Of a stretch of 64,000 nt of DNA, positions 49,596 through 63,500 are shown in pieces; the stretch's first letter is position 1, and each line of letters opens with the position of its first letter. A program made the translations under genes and the position numbers. Source of the DNA: Neopestalotiopsis rosae (Eukaryota; Ascomycota; Sordariomycetes; Amphisphaeriales; Sporocadaceae). The stretch spans positions 3,472,001-3,536,000 of the forward strand of contig JALGAS010000002.1 of NCBI GenBank assembly GCA_023078685.1, written 5' to 3'. Below the pieces are notes generated by a model. The model was not told where the DNA came from. It did not search any database and worked only from the letters and a program-made list of their open reading frames with translations.

Positions 49596-52500
49596 TTTGC
49601 CGAAGATGGTCGATCTATACGCAGCTTTCCTATGAATAGTAGTTTATGGTTATTGGTTTCCGGGGTTGTTGGGGTAGATTGGTTTTCGAGGGATTTCGAG
49701 TAGTAAGTACGGCAGGCTACAATGCCGCCGATACAAGGTTATTTAGAAAAGAAGGGAAAAGAATGTTAGTTGAAGAATGGTCTATGCCACCTTTTTCGGT
49801 AGTTGTTGTTAATGAAGCAACGAGTGCTCAATGCTGCCTCTTTTTTTCAGACCTGAGGGAGAGGCCTGGGTCGTAACAAGCAGCGCGTCCGAGCTGAATC
49901 GCTAGAGGTCGCGTCGTCTTGGATGTCCAATCGATCTTGAGCAAAGGCAAGACCGAAGAGACAAGCCGTCAACTGCTTCACACACGAAGTAGAAGATGGT
50001 ACGGCCGTGGGAGGGTTGGGTGAACGCTCGAAGGAGAGGGACAAAAAGGAAAAAAGTGAAATTAGAAAATGGAGGACCCAGCGTAATAGAAAAGGAAGCG
50101 GCTCTCCGAGACCAGGTAGGGTATGTATGAGAAGGGGGATGGATAGGTACTGTAGGTAGCTAGCTAGGTTAGCAGGTGGGCAAGGTAGCAGAGGAACAGG
50201 AGAGAAAGATGTGCAGGTATGCAGTGTGCAGCAGCCAATGCTGGTGGGTGGTTCCAACGCCGACGGTAGCATCCACAGGCTGCCTTTAGTTTAGGTAGAG
50301 TAATGTAGGTCGCAACGCTGGAGGGGTTACTAGCTGTGCGGTAGCTTCGCTCTTTTCATGCAAGTACTTTCCCTCAGTGTGCGCTGTACTGTATCACAGG
50401 CTGCACCTGCGGGCAGCACCAGAGACACAGGCAGACCGAGGGCTCCTCCGACCTCCTGCTACTTGCATTTGGGAGCACCAAGACTTTCACACTCTTCTCT
50501 CGCTCTCTCTCCCTCTCTCTTTCTCTCACACTTTTCCTCTCTCACTCATCACTCATTCTAATGCAGCTAAGCTAGGACTTGGGGAAATAAGAACCTGGGT
50601 CAGTGGAGGAGATCAAGAGACGAAAAAGAGCGTGCGGATGCTGGTCGCTGCCAGGGGCGAGGTCTTGGTTTGCCTGCACTGTTGGAGGGGCATCAGGGAC
50701 ATGGGCTCGACCTAGGGGGAAGCAGTCGTGTCTTGGCGTGCGTAAGGTATCCAGTACGCTGTTCTGGCCGCTACGAGCTGTCATGGTGGCACGTTTGACG
50801 GCATGTCAAACATGTCGACAGTACCTCGACGTCTGTCGACTGTCGCACGCGCGCAATGCACCTGGGCTGCACCCAGACTGGGGTTTTCATCTCGAGCACG
50901 GTAACACTCTCAACCCTTGGTGCATATCGAGTTCTCCCTCTGCTCCAGGCCCCCTGCTCTTTCTGCTCTCCTCAATCTTCGGCTTGCTCCACCATTCCAG
51001 GTACTGAGAGGCTTCAACGAATCACGCGCCTCAGACATCGGCATGGGCTACGCTGAGGGTGGAGGAGGGTGGAGCAGGGAAGGCATGCTGGATGGGAGGC
51101 AATTTGCGTTCCCGAATCATGCTAGAAGGGGATTATTATGATGATTTCGTTGATGCTCACATTAATTAGTCTCTGTGATATTACATAGTACTGTGGTATG
51201 GAGAGAATGAAGCATTTTACCTCATGCTCTGGGCTCTCACTCATCATTGATGAAATCGATGAGAAATCAAGGTGGTTAGGATGTGTCGCATACTGTACGG
51301 AACCAACTGTGTACTATGAACCAATTCCAGCTTCGTCCCAAAGACTAAAAGACGACAGACACCAAGACTGCCAGTCTAAACGTTGATGCGAGTTTCGGCT
51401 TGCCTTTCCCGTGATTTGCGTGGGAGCGCAACCCAGCGTCGCCAGCATATCGCTGCACCGAAAAATGTCAATAAATCAAGAGACCAAGAGACGCTCGTCA
51501 AAAGAAGGACTGACTTTGCCCGGGCGCTTTTGACACTTGATTGCGCACAGCGGTAACAAGGTTTCTTCCATGCCATTGCAGCTGGGCTGGACGGACGGCA
51601 GAGGCAGACACAAGCAAGGTAACTAAAACTAACCAACAGCCCAGAGAGGTCGAACGTGAGTCAAACCCAAATAGTGTGAGGGGTGACCACCATGCAAAGA
51701 CTTGCTGATTCATGAGTTGAACTTGGCCATCCATGCCTGGGGAGGGGGAATTAGCCACCGTATCGTCAAAGCAACTACAATTCCGTTTTCTCTCCTGTTG
51801 CAGGCAGCTGGCAGTAGTAGTATCGCGCATTGAGAGCAAGCAGAAAGGCAAAGCAAGCCACATGCATTGCCCGAGCGCCTTCTCTACAGATTACTTACAT
51901 TGGGCTGCAAGGGACGATGAATTACACACTACACTTATTACTTCCAGAAGAATGCTGCGGTGGATAGCACATGAGATATCTTGCCACGAGGACAAGATTT
52001 CTTTTTCCCACCTCTTGGGAAGAACATATCATATTCACATTCAGAAGTGGTTAGTGTCTCGGGAAATCTGTTCAGCTGGGTCACTCGTTGTGTGACCAGG
52101 CTTTCGCCGAGAACTGCATCGTAATCTATGCCCGTTTGTTTCGTGCCGTGTGCTCATATGTGTAGAATTTCGTGGTTGATTAGACGCATTCCACACGTGG
52201 ATTTGCCAAACGACATTTCATACTCCATTTCTGTAGATCCGCAGGGGACCCAGCTGGGGCACGTTCCATGCGCAATACAAGGCATTCTCCGTTTACTGTA
52301 GTAGGGAAGAAAGACTCCAGAATCCAGAGAGGGACCACATAAAACAAAAGACCCAGCACAAAAAAAAGGCAGATCGTTCCATCAAAGAAGTCATCTTGAA
52401 TTGGTGAAGGCCCTGCGTGGGCATATGGAGCAAGGCACGGACGAGACTAGCTAACCGTGGATAGCCTGAGTGGGCACAATGGCTAGTCAGCTATATCCGA

Positions 52501-55500
52501 CCGGGGGAGTATGCAATAAGAAAAGGGGCACGCCCATTCAGCCAACGAACGGAGGTCCTGGGATCCGGGTTACGTGATTCGGCGATTAGGAAGAGACACA
52601 GCGACCTTCGCTCATTCGTCTGGAACATGCATTTGATCATTTAATTGATAGCAGCAAGTGATGAGCAAACACGGCCGGCCATGAGGTTGGTGGCAGGTAA
52701 TTGATCAATCCATTGATCTTTTTATCGATCGTCTTGCTGCGTGTTAGCCGAGACAATTGCCTCGCCCTCATCATGACCAGCCACTATCGGTGTTCAGATC
52801 TTACAAAGTGTTTGCAGAAAAAACCTATCGGACGTGGCGAGGTAGAAGATATATGCGTGTCTTGGTTGAGATTCTATTTTCGAAATTTCTGTGTCCTCTT
52901 CTTTTGGTGCTGCTACCTGCAAATTGGGACGCGCAAGACGGACTGCCCTAGATATTGCCGAGCGGCTTTAGGTCTGTCTTGGAACATTGCTGGTTTGGCC
53001 CTGTACCTGGGACTAGGTTACAGAAATCAACACCAAGCTGCAATGTCCATCACCATCATCCGTGCTGAATCCTGACTTGCACTTGGCTCTGGTCCCTCCG
53101 ATCTCCCCGTCTTTTCTCGCTTCCCTTCGCAGCACGCAAGGCCCGGCCATGCACGCTATGACCCATCCAGCAGCGTGGTTCGTGTTGCCCGGACCTTGCT
53201 TTAGCGGTAAATCATTCAGTCTTCTCTGTGACTTGGCTTTTTGCTGTTTGCTGAGCTGGTGACTTGACTGGCAGACTGGATGCTCGGTGGCGGCGTTGAA
53301 CCTGGGGAGCCCACTCTTGTGCTTCTCAAGCAGCAAGCTGAAAGAAGCCACTCAGCTCCAAAGCTGATGCTAGCAAGCAGCAAGGCAATGCCTCTTTGGA
53401 ATCGCTCACGACTTTCTCGTAACAGGGACAGGCGGTCTTACCACCAGTGCTCAGATATCTTAATATTGGTCTTTTAGAGTGGTGGTTGTAGCACACATGA
53501 GCTATCAGATTTAGCAAAATATCCAATATCTCGTTGGACTAATGTGTACGCAAGTAAATTTGACGCATGCACTATCTACTCTAGGTAGAACATATTTGTA
53601 TCAGTGCTGCTGTATCCCGTATAGTGAGTGCAGCGCAGATCCGAAGATGTTCCTCCAAACCTTGTTCGGTTTCTTCTTCTTCCTGCTTCTCTGTAGCCCG
53701 CAGCACGTTTCTCTCTCCGTGCCGTTCGCGAATCCCCCCAGCCGTTCGCCATGCGCGATCCCTGACAAGTCCCATGCTAGTAACCGTCAGGCGTCCAGCT
53801 ACGATGTGACATTACCTCCTGTCACAGACAGATCCAGGCACTAAAAACTCGGCGGCATTTCTTCTTCGAATTTGTTCCCCGGAGGAGCTTTGATCAATTA
53901 GGGAGCATTCTCAGCTACTCTCTTCTTGAAAGTGTGGCTGGAAACCCAAAGAAATAAGGTAGATAATCAGCGAAATTCTTTTGTAGCCAACGCTTGGAGT
54001 TACTGGTCTAGCCTCAAGGTATATATTGGTCATTTGGCAAGTGTGTCTAACCTCGCCCATCTATGATATCGAAGAGCCTGGTGACAGTAGGTAGGTTGCG
54101 CGGGCGTCTATCAAGGTAGCATTTGCTAGACACACAGATGCGGGACAAGCAATATGTCACAATTCATCACAACGGTCCTTGCGGTCCAAACGGCACATGG
54201 AGTGAGGGGTCGCGATGCAATATACCGCATCAGTTATTATTGGCAAAGACTTGGGGGCTTTGGGGCTTTGGGGCTTTGGGGGGCATGCGGCGTTCGTTGC
54301 TTCTTCCCTTGTTCCCCGGTTCACACACACACCTGAGGATCATTGGATTAACAATCAGCCACACCTTGAAGAACCCTGGCCTGTTTGACTTGCTATGATC
54401 GGATCCTATTAGCGAATGATTCGAAACACTTTCCAGTCGCAACAGTGCGTAAACCCAGCCTATAATTGTTTCAATTGGCCTATTATCCGACTCGTTGCAC
54501 TTTTATAGTAACAATCATTCAGGGTCTTCACTGTCAGTTAATGGCAGCCAGACAGTGGGCTGTGTTTCTCGGTCGGCATATAGACCGCAGTTGCATCGAG
54601 ACACACAAGAATAGAAGCCGTGCCGATGTTCCAACACCTTGTGTAAGTCGATGCCAGCCTCGGTGTTTTTGGAGCGGCTCAATTTACGGACTTCACCCGA
54701 GTACAATATCAGAGAATTCCTAGCCCAAAACTCGTGTCTCGTTACAGGCAATGAGCAAGATTTCAATTCGGACATTGCTTCACAGCACGTCCCAAGTGTC
54801 TCTCAGGTAACCTACAATTTGGAGAGTGAAACCATTTACAGGTAGTATACCGGAGCTACACTAGCATCTAGCCGTCAAAAGCCGCGATGGGAGATTTCGT
54901 TTAGCAAGCGGAACCAGTGGGCAGATGCTAGTGCTAAGATTTCCTCAGCCTGTGAACCAATGAGATAGACTTTTTCCAGCGTCCCACCATATTAGTTCAA
55001 CGTCGATCTCTGCTTTTTTCCCACAGCTGTGGTCGCGGACTGGGCGGGCCAACCCCATCTCTTCAGCGAAGCCCAGTGCTTTTTGAGTTTTTTGCTTGGG
55101 GGGGAAAAGAAGAGGGGAGCTGGGACTCCTCTCAGGGAGCCAAACCTGCGGGTGCCCGAATCGGTCGCGCTCAAGTGGCGTACGGTACGTTTACCGGCTA
55201 GCGAATTGCCGGAACGAGTTGGCGGGCGATTCGGGGGAGAAACCATCAACTAAGCTAAAGGATATCAGATACTTTTTTCAGATGGGAATTTTATGTTTGG
55301 CACCAGAAATTGACGAGAGGGTTAAAAAAAAGTAGGACCCCCGCCTCGCCGGCTCCTTTTTTGAATTTGACGCGGACTTTGCTCGACAATTGACTGAACA
55401 GTAAAAATTATAAGATCTAGACAAGCCATTGGCAGCGGCAGAGCCATGACCATGACATAATGACTGGGCCCGGTGTCTCATCTTTAGGGCCGCCCAGGAA

Positions 55501-57835
55501 CGGAGACGGCAGACAGATCGTGTAGCCGTCAATGGTGCAGTGCTGCTTATCTGTCTGGATTCTCTGCCCGCCTCGATTTGCCAGATAAAGAATTACCTTG
55601 GGCAGGAGGACCCTGGAGGGCGGTACCCAGCATCGATGAGCTGGATGTTACATGTTCTCTGGGACATCCCTTCTTCTATGTTTCTTCGCCCCAGAGGACG
55701 CGACTGAGGTAATCCCTGCTACATGCTCACAAGCGATGTCTTGCGTAGTATCGTGAATGGGTGGATGACGATAGGCCGGCCCACTCTATAAGTGGTATCG
55801 TAGCGTGCTGCGCCTGGTTCGGTGGTCAACATCTCTCCACGATTCAACTGGTACAACTTAATTGTCGTGTTCATCCACTTTGAGTGTTTCGGTATGATTT
55901 AAGAAGAAAATTCTTCGCGAAAGAGTATACGAGGCCATATGTTCCATGTCAACAGCCCCTGTCATCAAGAGCCTCAAGTTGTAATATGGTGACTATAATC
56001 CAAGACTTGAAATTGATCTCCGAGCCAGTGGGTATGCCCATTCGGTCACCACGGGCACCGACAACATTCAAGCTAGATGAAAAGGAGAATTACATCAGAA
56101 CTGGTTGACCTCGTTCGTTTACCGCTACAATTTATACATTGTCATGCATATCGTACGCCGTGGGGGCTTGGAGGTCCAGAACCAGTTATCCTTCCACAGA
56201 TTTGCTTGCCCGTCGTCGATGTCGTCGTCAGCAGTTCTTGACTAGCACGAAATTCGTCAGGTGGAGGGGACTTCCGGGCCGCTCTAGGCCGGCATCTCCT
56301 AAAGTCCTCAACGAGCAGTTCATCTGATGCCCATAGGCTTCATGAAAAGGATCACTGCGACTCCTGTCCGAGGATAGCTCTTTCAGGTAGACTTCAGATT
56401 GCGAGGCCCAACATATAGCCCGAATACCTGGTTTCTCAGACACAACTGCGTTGATGTCAATCATCGGGGTGATTCTTGTGCGGAGAGGGACGCTTGGCCT
56501 TGTATATAACGGCCGATCAATCTTTCAATGCTACCTCAAAGTGACACGGATACTTAGCCACGTAATATTATGACGATCATGAAGTAGTATCTCCGTTGAA
56601 GGCCACGCAGGATGAGGTATACATACTGGGCACCCAGACCGTAAACCTCTCATGGCAAGAGATGGGCAACTGGTTCAAAACATCCTGGCCGCTTGTACGC
56701 TGAGCCCTGGATATGACAATTCGCGGAAACCGACTAGTTCATCTGGATGTCAATGAACGTCTCCCTATTTAGATATGCTTTAGTCGACAAAAGCAGAACC
56801 TTAAATATGCTTGTACTGTTGATATCGTTGCGCTTCGATATGATCGAAAGGCAAGTGCTCCAGTCTCGGCAGATTCTGAACAAGCATTGACATGTCGGAT
56901 GTAACACGAACCATACTATGAGGGAGGTTGAGTGGTGTATATGTTTGCTCGACCTTCCGTTCTGGTGTAAGTGCTATTATAACCACTTGATGCAAAGTTC
57001 TGAATGAGAAGCATAATCTGGAGAAGAAATAATGACACTGGGTAGAGAAACATATGCCATAAAGTCAGCGGCGTTTGCTTCGTGCCTGTATATTTTTTGT
57101 GCTACTTGATACTCGTTGCGGCAACTCGAAGGACCTTCTTGGTCTCTCACTTGTTCTCTTATTTGTTTCCCATGAAGTTAAAAAGAACCCTGATAACACC
57201 GTTTTTAGGTCCACATAGTTCCATGCCAATGGACTGGTCAGTAGTTACTGCCCACGCGCTAGTATTTGAGAAATGATAGGAAGACTGTGTAGATGGAATA
57301 TACAGCAGTCACCACCAAGTGATCCTTCGAGCATCCGGACACGCTTTCCTTGCGAGTATGGTAGCCATACCTATGGTTTCTGAACGGGAGGCACGGTTAT
57401 CTGAAGACTAGATGCGCGTTTATAGCCACTTCCAGAAGATGTATCTTGCTCCATGACATGATGACTGGCGTGCAGTTCGTTCCTTGTTACGGGTTCTCTT
57501 GTTGAAAACGATCTACAAGCGGGCTTGCAGTTCATGGCTATCCAATCTCATACATGCCCAAAATTACTCACAACAAAAGTCACTCACTATCACCATCATC
57601 AATACCAAAATTCTATAAAGGAGGATTTCCTTGGTTTCAATTTACCATTACGCATCAGCGTACCGCCCTCACGTACTTGATCCCAAGTCACACGCCGTCA
57701 TTGCCAAGCAACAAAATCTCGAGTCACAGCTACCTCCGCTACTTGGTTGACTGTAAAAACTTGGCCTGCACTACAAATTTCCAACAGCAATGTGTCTCCG
57801 GGTGTGGGAGCAAGCGACTTGTGGCGATCCCGTCC
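49596..57835. other. Gene desert
   Basis: No gene can be supported over about 8 kb. It contains CT-rich tracts (about 50,480-50,560, likely promoter of the DENN gene or simple sequence), a G-quadruplex-like repeat at 54253-54283, and short frames with no domain. Frames on the minus strand around 56228-56464 and 56801-56995 look faintly coding but are isolated. Confidence 0.4.
54253..54283 (+). repeat. GGGGCTTT repeat, G-quadruplex motif
   Basis: Three copies of ggggcttt at 54254, 54262 and 54270 are preceded by one further G and followed by six G. This gives four G-runs of at least four, separated by CTTT loops, an ideal intramolecular quadruplex pattern on the plus strand. Confidence 0.88.
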
Positions 57836-58224
57836 ATGGAGACCAACACCACCACTGGGGACCGCGTACCAGCAGAATTTATAGATGTTACGATAATCCA
57901 GTATGGCGGCCCCCGGAATATTGCGGAAGTGGATTTCATGATGATCCTACAATCGTCTCGGTCCGCCTGAGATGCCTATATTGTTTGGCAAGGGACAGGA
58001 AATTGGGAAGAATAGCGTTGAAATTGCTAAAGGTAACGAGAAATATGCGTCAAGTCGCACAAGAAATGAAAGAAAGGATGGCAAACATGGTCATGACTCA
58101 AGAGGAACAAATAGAGGTATTGAGGGCAGAGACAAGGGTGTTGGCGCAAGATTTCGATGCAATGTTGGAAGAAATCCAACGCTGGGACGTCCAGCCACCA
58201 AAGATTTTTGGACCAAAGGCTTGA
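57836..58224 (+). CDS. Possible small coiled-coil gene (98 aa)
   Basis: Predicted from two pieces: exon 57836-57900 (ATG, METNTTTGDRVPAEF...) and exon 57993-58224, with a GTATGG donor and GGCAAG acceptor whose phases fit. The second exon encodes a convincing amphipathic helix (MRQVAQEMKERMANMVMTQ, then EEQIEVLRAETRVLAQDFD), ending in WDVQPPKIFGPKA. Without the intron the first frame stops at about 57970. No family is recognised. The donor is weak, and a chance join or a decayed gene is equally possible. Confidence 0.35.
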
Positions 58225-59876
58225 CGACGCCCAGTAGCAAGAATACCAGTTGACTTCAATCAGCACAAGCAAAGAGACCCAGCAGGAGGACACTCAACAG
58301 GAAGAGACTCAGTAAGAGGGATCTAGTAGAAAGAGACGCGATAGGAGACCGAGAAGCAGACATGTTATAAATAACTCTGGAAATAGAGATGAAGGAGGCA
58401 GTAAAAAGAATTTGCTTGGAGTTTCGAGCGCAAAGGCTGGTAGAACGAACGCCTCGAGTCCGTCTTAAAAATCTTAGAAGTAGCGCACGAAAGGCAAACG
58501 GATCGTACTGCCATTTTACATTCTCTTATCGTTTCCATTCGTGGCTGAGCCTTGTCTATGTGAACAATCTCTATCACCGATCGATATTGTGCCCTTGCCA
58601 ATATCCATGACATACTCAGAAATTGATAACACTGATGGCTACCACAAAGGTGATTCATGCATGTAGAGGTGCTAAATTCGATGTAGATGTTGATTCAAGA
58701 TCTGTTACAGTCCGTACATTGGCACAAGTATTCAAGTTGGAAGCGCGGATCCGTCGCTCAATCACCAGAGCTGCATCCCATAAGGCAGACTCCACTTGAT
58801 TTCTTGAAATTGTATCAATACCACATCACCCGAAACACGAATATAGTAATTAATAGTTCCTGAAGGCTCGTCACACGCTTGACCATGGCATTGTATTCGG
58901 CTTTGGTAAACTGCGGTAAGCTATCTTCAATCTGGGCAGATAACTATGGGTATCTACAATACGTCAAACATCATCATAAACCGAGTCATTGATTCTTCGA
59001 CGGGGGATGGCAAGCTTGCGAGTTTCCACGTCGCATATATTTTACAGCCATGTTTGCAAACCAGTAGATCGAGCCAACCATTTCAGGTCTATATCTGTCT
59101 ACTCGAAAAAAGCATAGGAAATTAAACATGTGAATTGGTACTCATTCATGGGACTGCACAATTGTTATCCCAGACAAATCATATAGCTGAAACAGATCAG
59201 TTGCTGAGTGTCAAGCTTCTGGTCGCGCAAGATACGCAGTGATCCTCAGTGTTTACCCAGATATGCAAGGTGAGGTACCGCTTATCCTTTCAAGATGTGT
59301 CCGTCATGATAACTACAAATTGCGAAATCAGAGTGAGCGGTCATACTCTTGGCTAAACCTTTATGCGGGTTCTCGTATATACGACGGCCCATTTATTGCC
59401 GCGCCAAATCCGGATTTCGCCTATAGTCGGACTTGAGTATATACAGTCACACAGTGGAGGATCATAAAGACCCCAGAGTGGACTCTCGGGCACTGGGATT
59501 AACGATTCAATACTATAGAGCAACTATGAGTCATTGAAACAATCGGCTCATTGATGCAGTTCTAGTAATCAATTAGTGCCACCGCGTGATTCGCATTTGT
59601 TTAGTGGAGTACAAGAACAACAGCACTCCAGTCACTAGAGAACAGCAACAAGCGTACATATTATTAGCATTAAACAAACGAAATAAGAGATTCTATTCAG
59701 CATTGTGCAACCATGAGACACCCGCTATGTCTTCCCCCGCATCATTGCCAAACTTTCATAGCTCGATTGTTATGAGCATGCATCGACGTTATCAAGAGCC
59801 AGGACAAAATTCGCCTCCACCCATCATCACCAGGATAAAGTGAATACCCAACTGGGCTTATATGTATCTCCTTTTT
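58225..59876. other. Intergenic, purine-rich repeats at left end
   Basis: The left end (about 58255-58365) is a purine-rich, degenerate repeat with words like agagac and aagaga every 13-16 bases. The rest is AT-rich and empty to the end of the perilipin gene. Confidence 0.45.
58264..58360 (+). repeat. Degenerate purine-rich repeat
   Basis: About six imperfect units of 13-18 bp, with a pattern like gactcagtaagaggga or gacgcgataggaga. The divergence suggests an old tandem array. Confidence 0.5.
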
Positions 59877-60544
59877 TCACTGCTTAACCTCGTTGCTGGC
59901 CTTCTCAGCCTTCTCCTTGCCGGCACGCAGGAAGTCGTTGATGAAGTCGAGAGCCTCGGTCGTCAGGACGATGCCGGTGGAGAGCAGGGCCTTGCCAGTG
60001 GCAACGACGCCGTGGCCGCCGACCCTCTTAGCCTCGGAGTTGTAGACGTCGAAAAGATGGTCGGTCGTCTCCTTGGTCTTGACGACGGGGTAGAAAGCCA
60101 CCTGTTTGCTCTTGGCCTGAATACTCTCCGTGGACTCCTTGATGATGGGGATCTTCTCGTCAATCTTGTTGAGCGCACCGGCACCGAAGCGGTCCGCCTT
60201 CTGGACATAGGCCGACAGGTAGAGCTCGTAGGGCTTCTCCAGGTAGAGCACAAGAGGTCTGGCAAAGACTTGGTAGGCGGTATCACCAAGCTCTAGGGAC
60301 TTCTTGCCATATGGGTTCTTCTGGTAGTAAGAGACGACATCATTGACAACGGGATAGCCCCTGATGTGCTGCAGAGAGTTGATGTTAGTCACGTATAGAA
60401 ATGGGGACCATGGCCAATGGCTGATTGCCAGTGTATTGGTGTACTAGCCCCAATGGACTCAGATAGGACATTGGTAGTAGAAGAACGACTCACCGAGATG
60501 GTCGCTGAGGATGTGTGCCTATCGCCGTTCACTTGGGGAGACAT
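59877..60544 (-). CDS. CAP20/perilipin-like lipid-droplet protein (180 aa)
   Basis: Minus strand, exons 60544-60494 and 60368-59877, phase 0 (TCG|GTGAGT donor, CTCTGCAG acceptor). The first exon encodes MSPQVNGDRHTSSATIS. The second begins HIRGYPVVNDVVSYYQKNPYGKKSLELGDTAYQ, followed by repeated YV.KAD-type helices and a Lys/Glu-rich end (AGKEKAEKASNEVKQ). This is the form of the fungal CAP20 family (known in Colletotrichum, and as the Mpl1 perilipin in Metarhizium), which coats lipid droplets and affects turgor and penetration in pathogens. Codon usage is strongly biased to C/G third positions, consistent with high expression. Function in this organism is inferred from family only. Confidence 0.9.
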
Positions 60545-63500
60545 GTTGACGAGCTTTGTTACAGCAGTGTGGCACGAAGATGGAGCTTTTGGGATAGTTT
60601 GCAGTCTTCAGTGAACGGTCAGTGATCGCTAAGATAAGGGAGCTTCTGACGGTATGTCGTCACTTACGAGTCAGCTGCTTCCTGTATAGAGCAAGCCAAA
60701 AGGCAAAAGGTCTGTCTGTATGGTCTTGGGAGAAACGAGAAATGGAATGGGATGTGAGAGGAAACGGCGGACAGATGGTGGTGGAGGTGGAAAAGAGGAA
60801 TTATGGTTTTGGGAGGGTAGAGAGGGTCTGGCGGTACAGGAGCTCTTTAGGTTGGCAAGAGTCCAATGCCTACCTTGTGCTGGTCACGACATTTTTGGTG
60901 GAAGGCAGGCGTGCATATGAAAGAGAGCAGCACACCTACACAACCTCTGCATGTACTTATCAGAGCTTCACCCTCACCCGACACTTGGGCCATAGCCTCC
61001 GTGATGGGACGAGGGAAGAGCAATCAAATCAACATGGAGCTTGGTGACCGGACGGACAGACATGGGCCCAAGGTAACGCCACACTAGCAGAAAGCTCCCG
61101 GCCTGTCAATAAGGCCCATCCGTTGGCTAGGAACATCCTTACCGTGGCTACCTACTCACCATTCCCATGTACCAGACCAGACCTGACCCCCATTTTTTAT
61201 GGCTATCGGTCGGCAGAAGCAGTTTATACCTACATCTTGTGTGGGTTGACGAAGACAAGAGGAAGAATGACGGAAGCCGATTTTTTAGCATGTGCGTGTC
61301 GTTCCAGGTCAGAGGTAGTTAGGTTGGTAGGGTAGGAGTGGATTCAAGTCTTCGTCCATGGCCCCGTCTGGACGCTTGGCTCTCGGCTCCATCGGGTCTA
61401 CCTATCAGTTTGTTCGCTCACTTTCTCGAGGGTATCTACGGATTATAAGCAGGCAAGGCAGGCAGCTTTCCTCCTTATGCGCCTCTTGCACTTATTTCCC
61501 ATGCTGAAAAGGGGGGTGGGATTGCGTGTATGGCAGTGTACGGATGAAGGAACGAAGAGCGCGGAAACGATCGCAGTATCCCATATCTGTGGCACAGCAA
61601 GCAGTCTGCATAAGGCGGCGGGCAGTGAGTTTAGCACGCGAAACCCGGTCTCTGGCCTTTGACGTACGGCAGGCGGCCTGTCCTTTCCTGCATACCAATG
61701 TACTGTATCGGACTCAATCCGTACTCGCATGGTGACTGGGCAAGGGGCATGGTGCATTTGCAGGAAGGAAGCTCTTATCATGCTTCTAAGAAAGTTTCAT
61801 GCCCCAACCTAATCGCAGGTTCCGGACACCAATTTGCTCTTGTCTCATTGTAACCGTTATATACTCTGATGCCCTGTGCCGATGAATGGGGGGTTTTTGG
61901 TTCCTTTCTGTCCCGAGCAGAGCTTTCTCTCCACAACAGACAGAACCCGACCGATGAATGATTTGCGCCCAACACTGACTGATTGACAATCTACCCCTGT
62001 ACTACTGTAGTATGCCTCTTTTCGAAGAAAGATGGCTGATGGATGCCACATCTGGTAGAAGTAGTGTACGCAGTCGTTGGACGTGCCAGGCCCATCGAGC
62101 CCACTTACCTACGTTAGGCGCTCTAGTGGGCCATAGCTCCCTTCAGAGCACTTTCCAATGGGCTGGTTTCGTTGGTGGCGGGCACGGCGGGGTCCTTTGA
62201 GCGCTGTCTACGATACACTAGCACTCTTTAGCGTGGCGGAACAGGGGAGCCGGCAGCGAGTCTGTCAAGCTGCTGGTTGGTCCCAGGCACCAGATCAAGC
62301 CTCCTTCTGCGAATCTCGAGGCAATCAGCTCCTAGCTTGCACCCAAGATTGACATGTGAAAGCTGCCTCCGTACAATGTATGTTGCTGGCGCTCAGTACT
62401 ACACCAACCTGCATGTATCCATTCTGCAGCTTTGACTGCTTCTATTGACCCGGACCGGAGATTTTTGCTTCTTTGTTCTTTCTATGTACGTGCCACACGT
62501 ACTCTTCCGCAATCCTGCAGGGCTAGGTAGAGAGTACTATACGCACAATTACCCCCCGGCAGAAGACCAGCTTCCCATTCACCATTGATTCTTCCCCTTA
62601 TCTTTTATGGACTCCCTCTGTCGCAACTGCTTCGTCACATTGAGTGACATGCATAAGGTGACGACGGTTGTATGGGCTGCTGCTTCAACTCGGACCTTTC
62701 TTTGACTTCTTCATACTTTGATCCGGGCTGGACCGAAATCCCAGAGACATCTAATTCGGTATTCTTGGCGCGATGGGCGGCCAGATCGACACCAGGGACT
62801 CGTACTCAATCGACAACATGTTATGCGCGCCTTGTTCGTTCCACCATTGCCAAGAAATATCCAAAGTCGAGAGAGGAAGAAAAACAGCCTTTCTTCCCGC
62901 GCTAGTGGTGCAACTCAATTTGGCTGTGGCCTCGCCAAAATCGCTTCTCTGTTGTTTTTACATCGTATTTGGCATTAGTCAAAAACCCAAAACCTTATCA
63001 AGGATGGTTGACTCTGGTCCTGTAGTATTCGGATATATTCCCCACATATGTGTTGAGGACCAAAAAACACCAAAAAACCATTAATATATAATTGGTCGAC
63101 TCGTAATCATGTTAGCGAATGAAACCAGCGCCCGGCACACCTTCCACTGCTCCAAAAGCTCTCACCGTGGAATTCGCTTATATCATGCTGCCTCACCGGC
63201 CGCCGCCCCAAAGTTATGATTCGACGTCATGGCTTGTCCCCGATTGCGACGTGCTGTATGTGGCCATGGTCGCACCTCTACGGTTGGGTATCAAGTATCT
63301 CAGAACACCAACCTTCTTGGATGCCGCAAGTATTTCTTTCATGCCCTCGGTCCGCTTCGAGACTCTGGCAAAGTCTAGGTCCCAGGGTCTTAGGGTCTCA
63401 GGGTCTCAGGGCTGATCCTTTGTCTTGGTTCGTCGAGATGGTGATTGCCGCGTTCCGCCGATTTGGAGTTTCTACCATCTACGTCGTAGGTCTGTCTTGG

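Noticed and set aside
53542..53844. Possible small secreted protein (MFLQTLFGFFFFLLLCS start at 53647)
   Set aside because: Hydrophobic start from T-rich sequence, no cysteine pattern in the mature part, no gene context.
63384..63411. Telomere-like repeat
   Set aside because: The unit is AGGGTCTC (8 bp) and TTAGGG occurs only once by junction; it is not a telomere.
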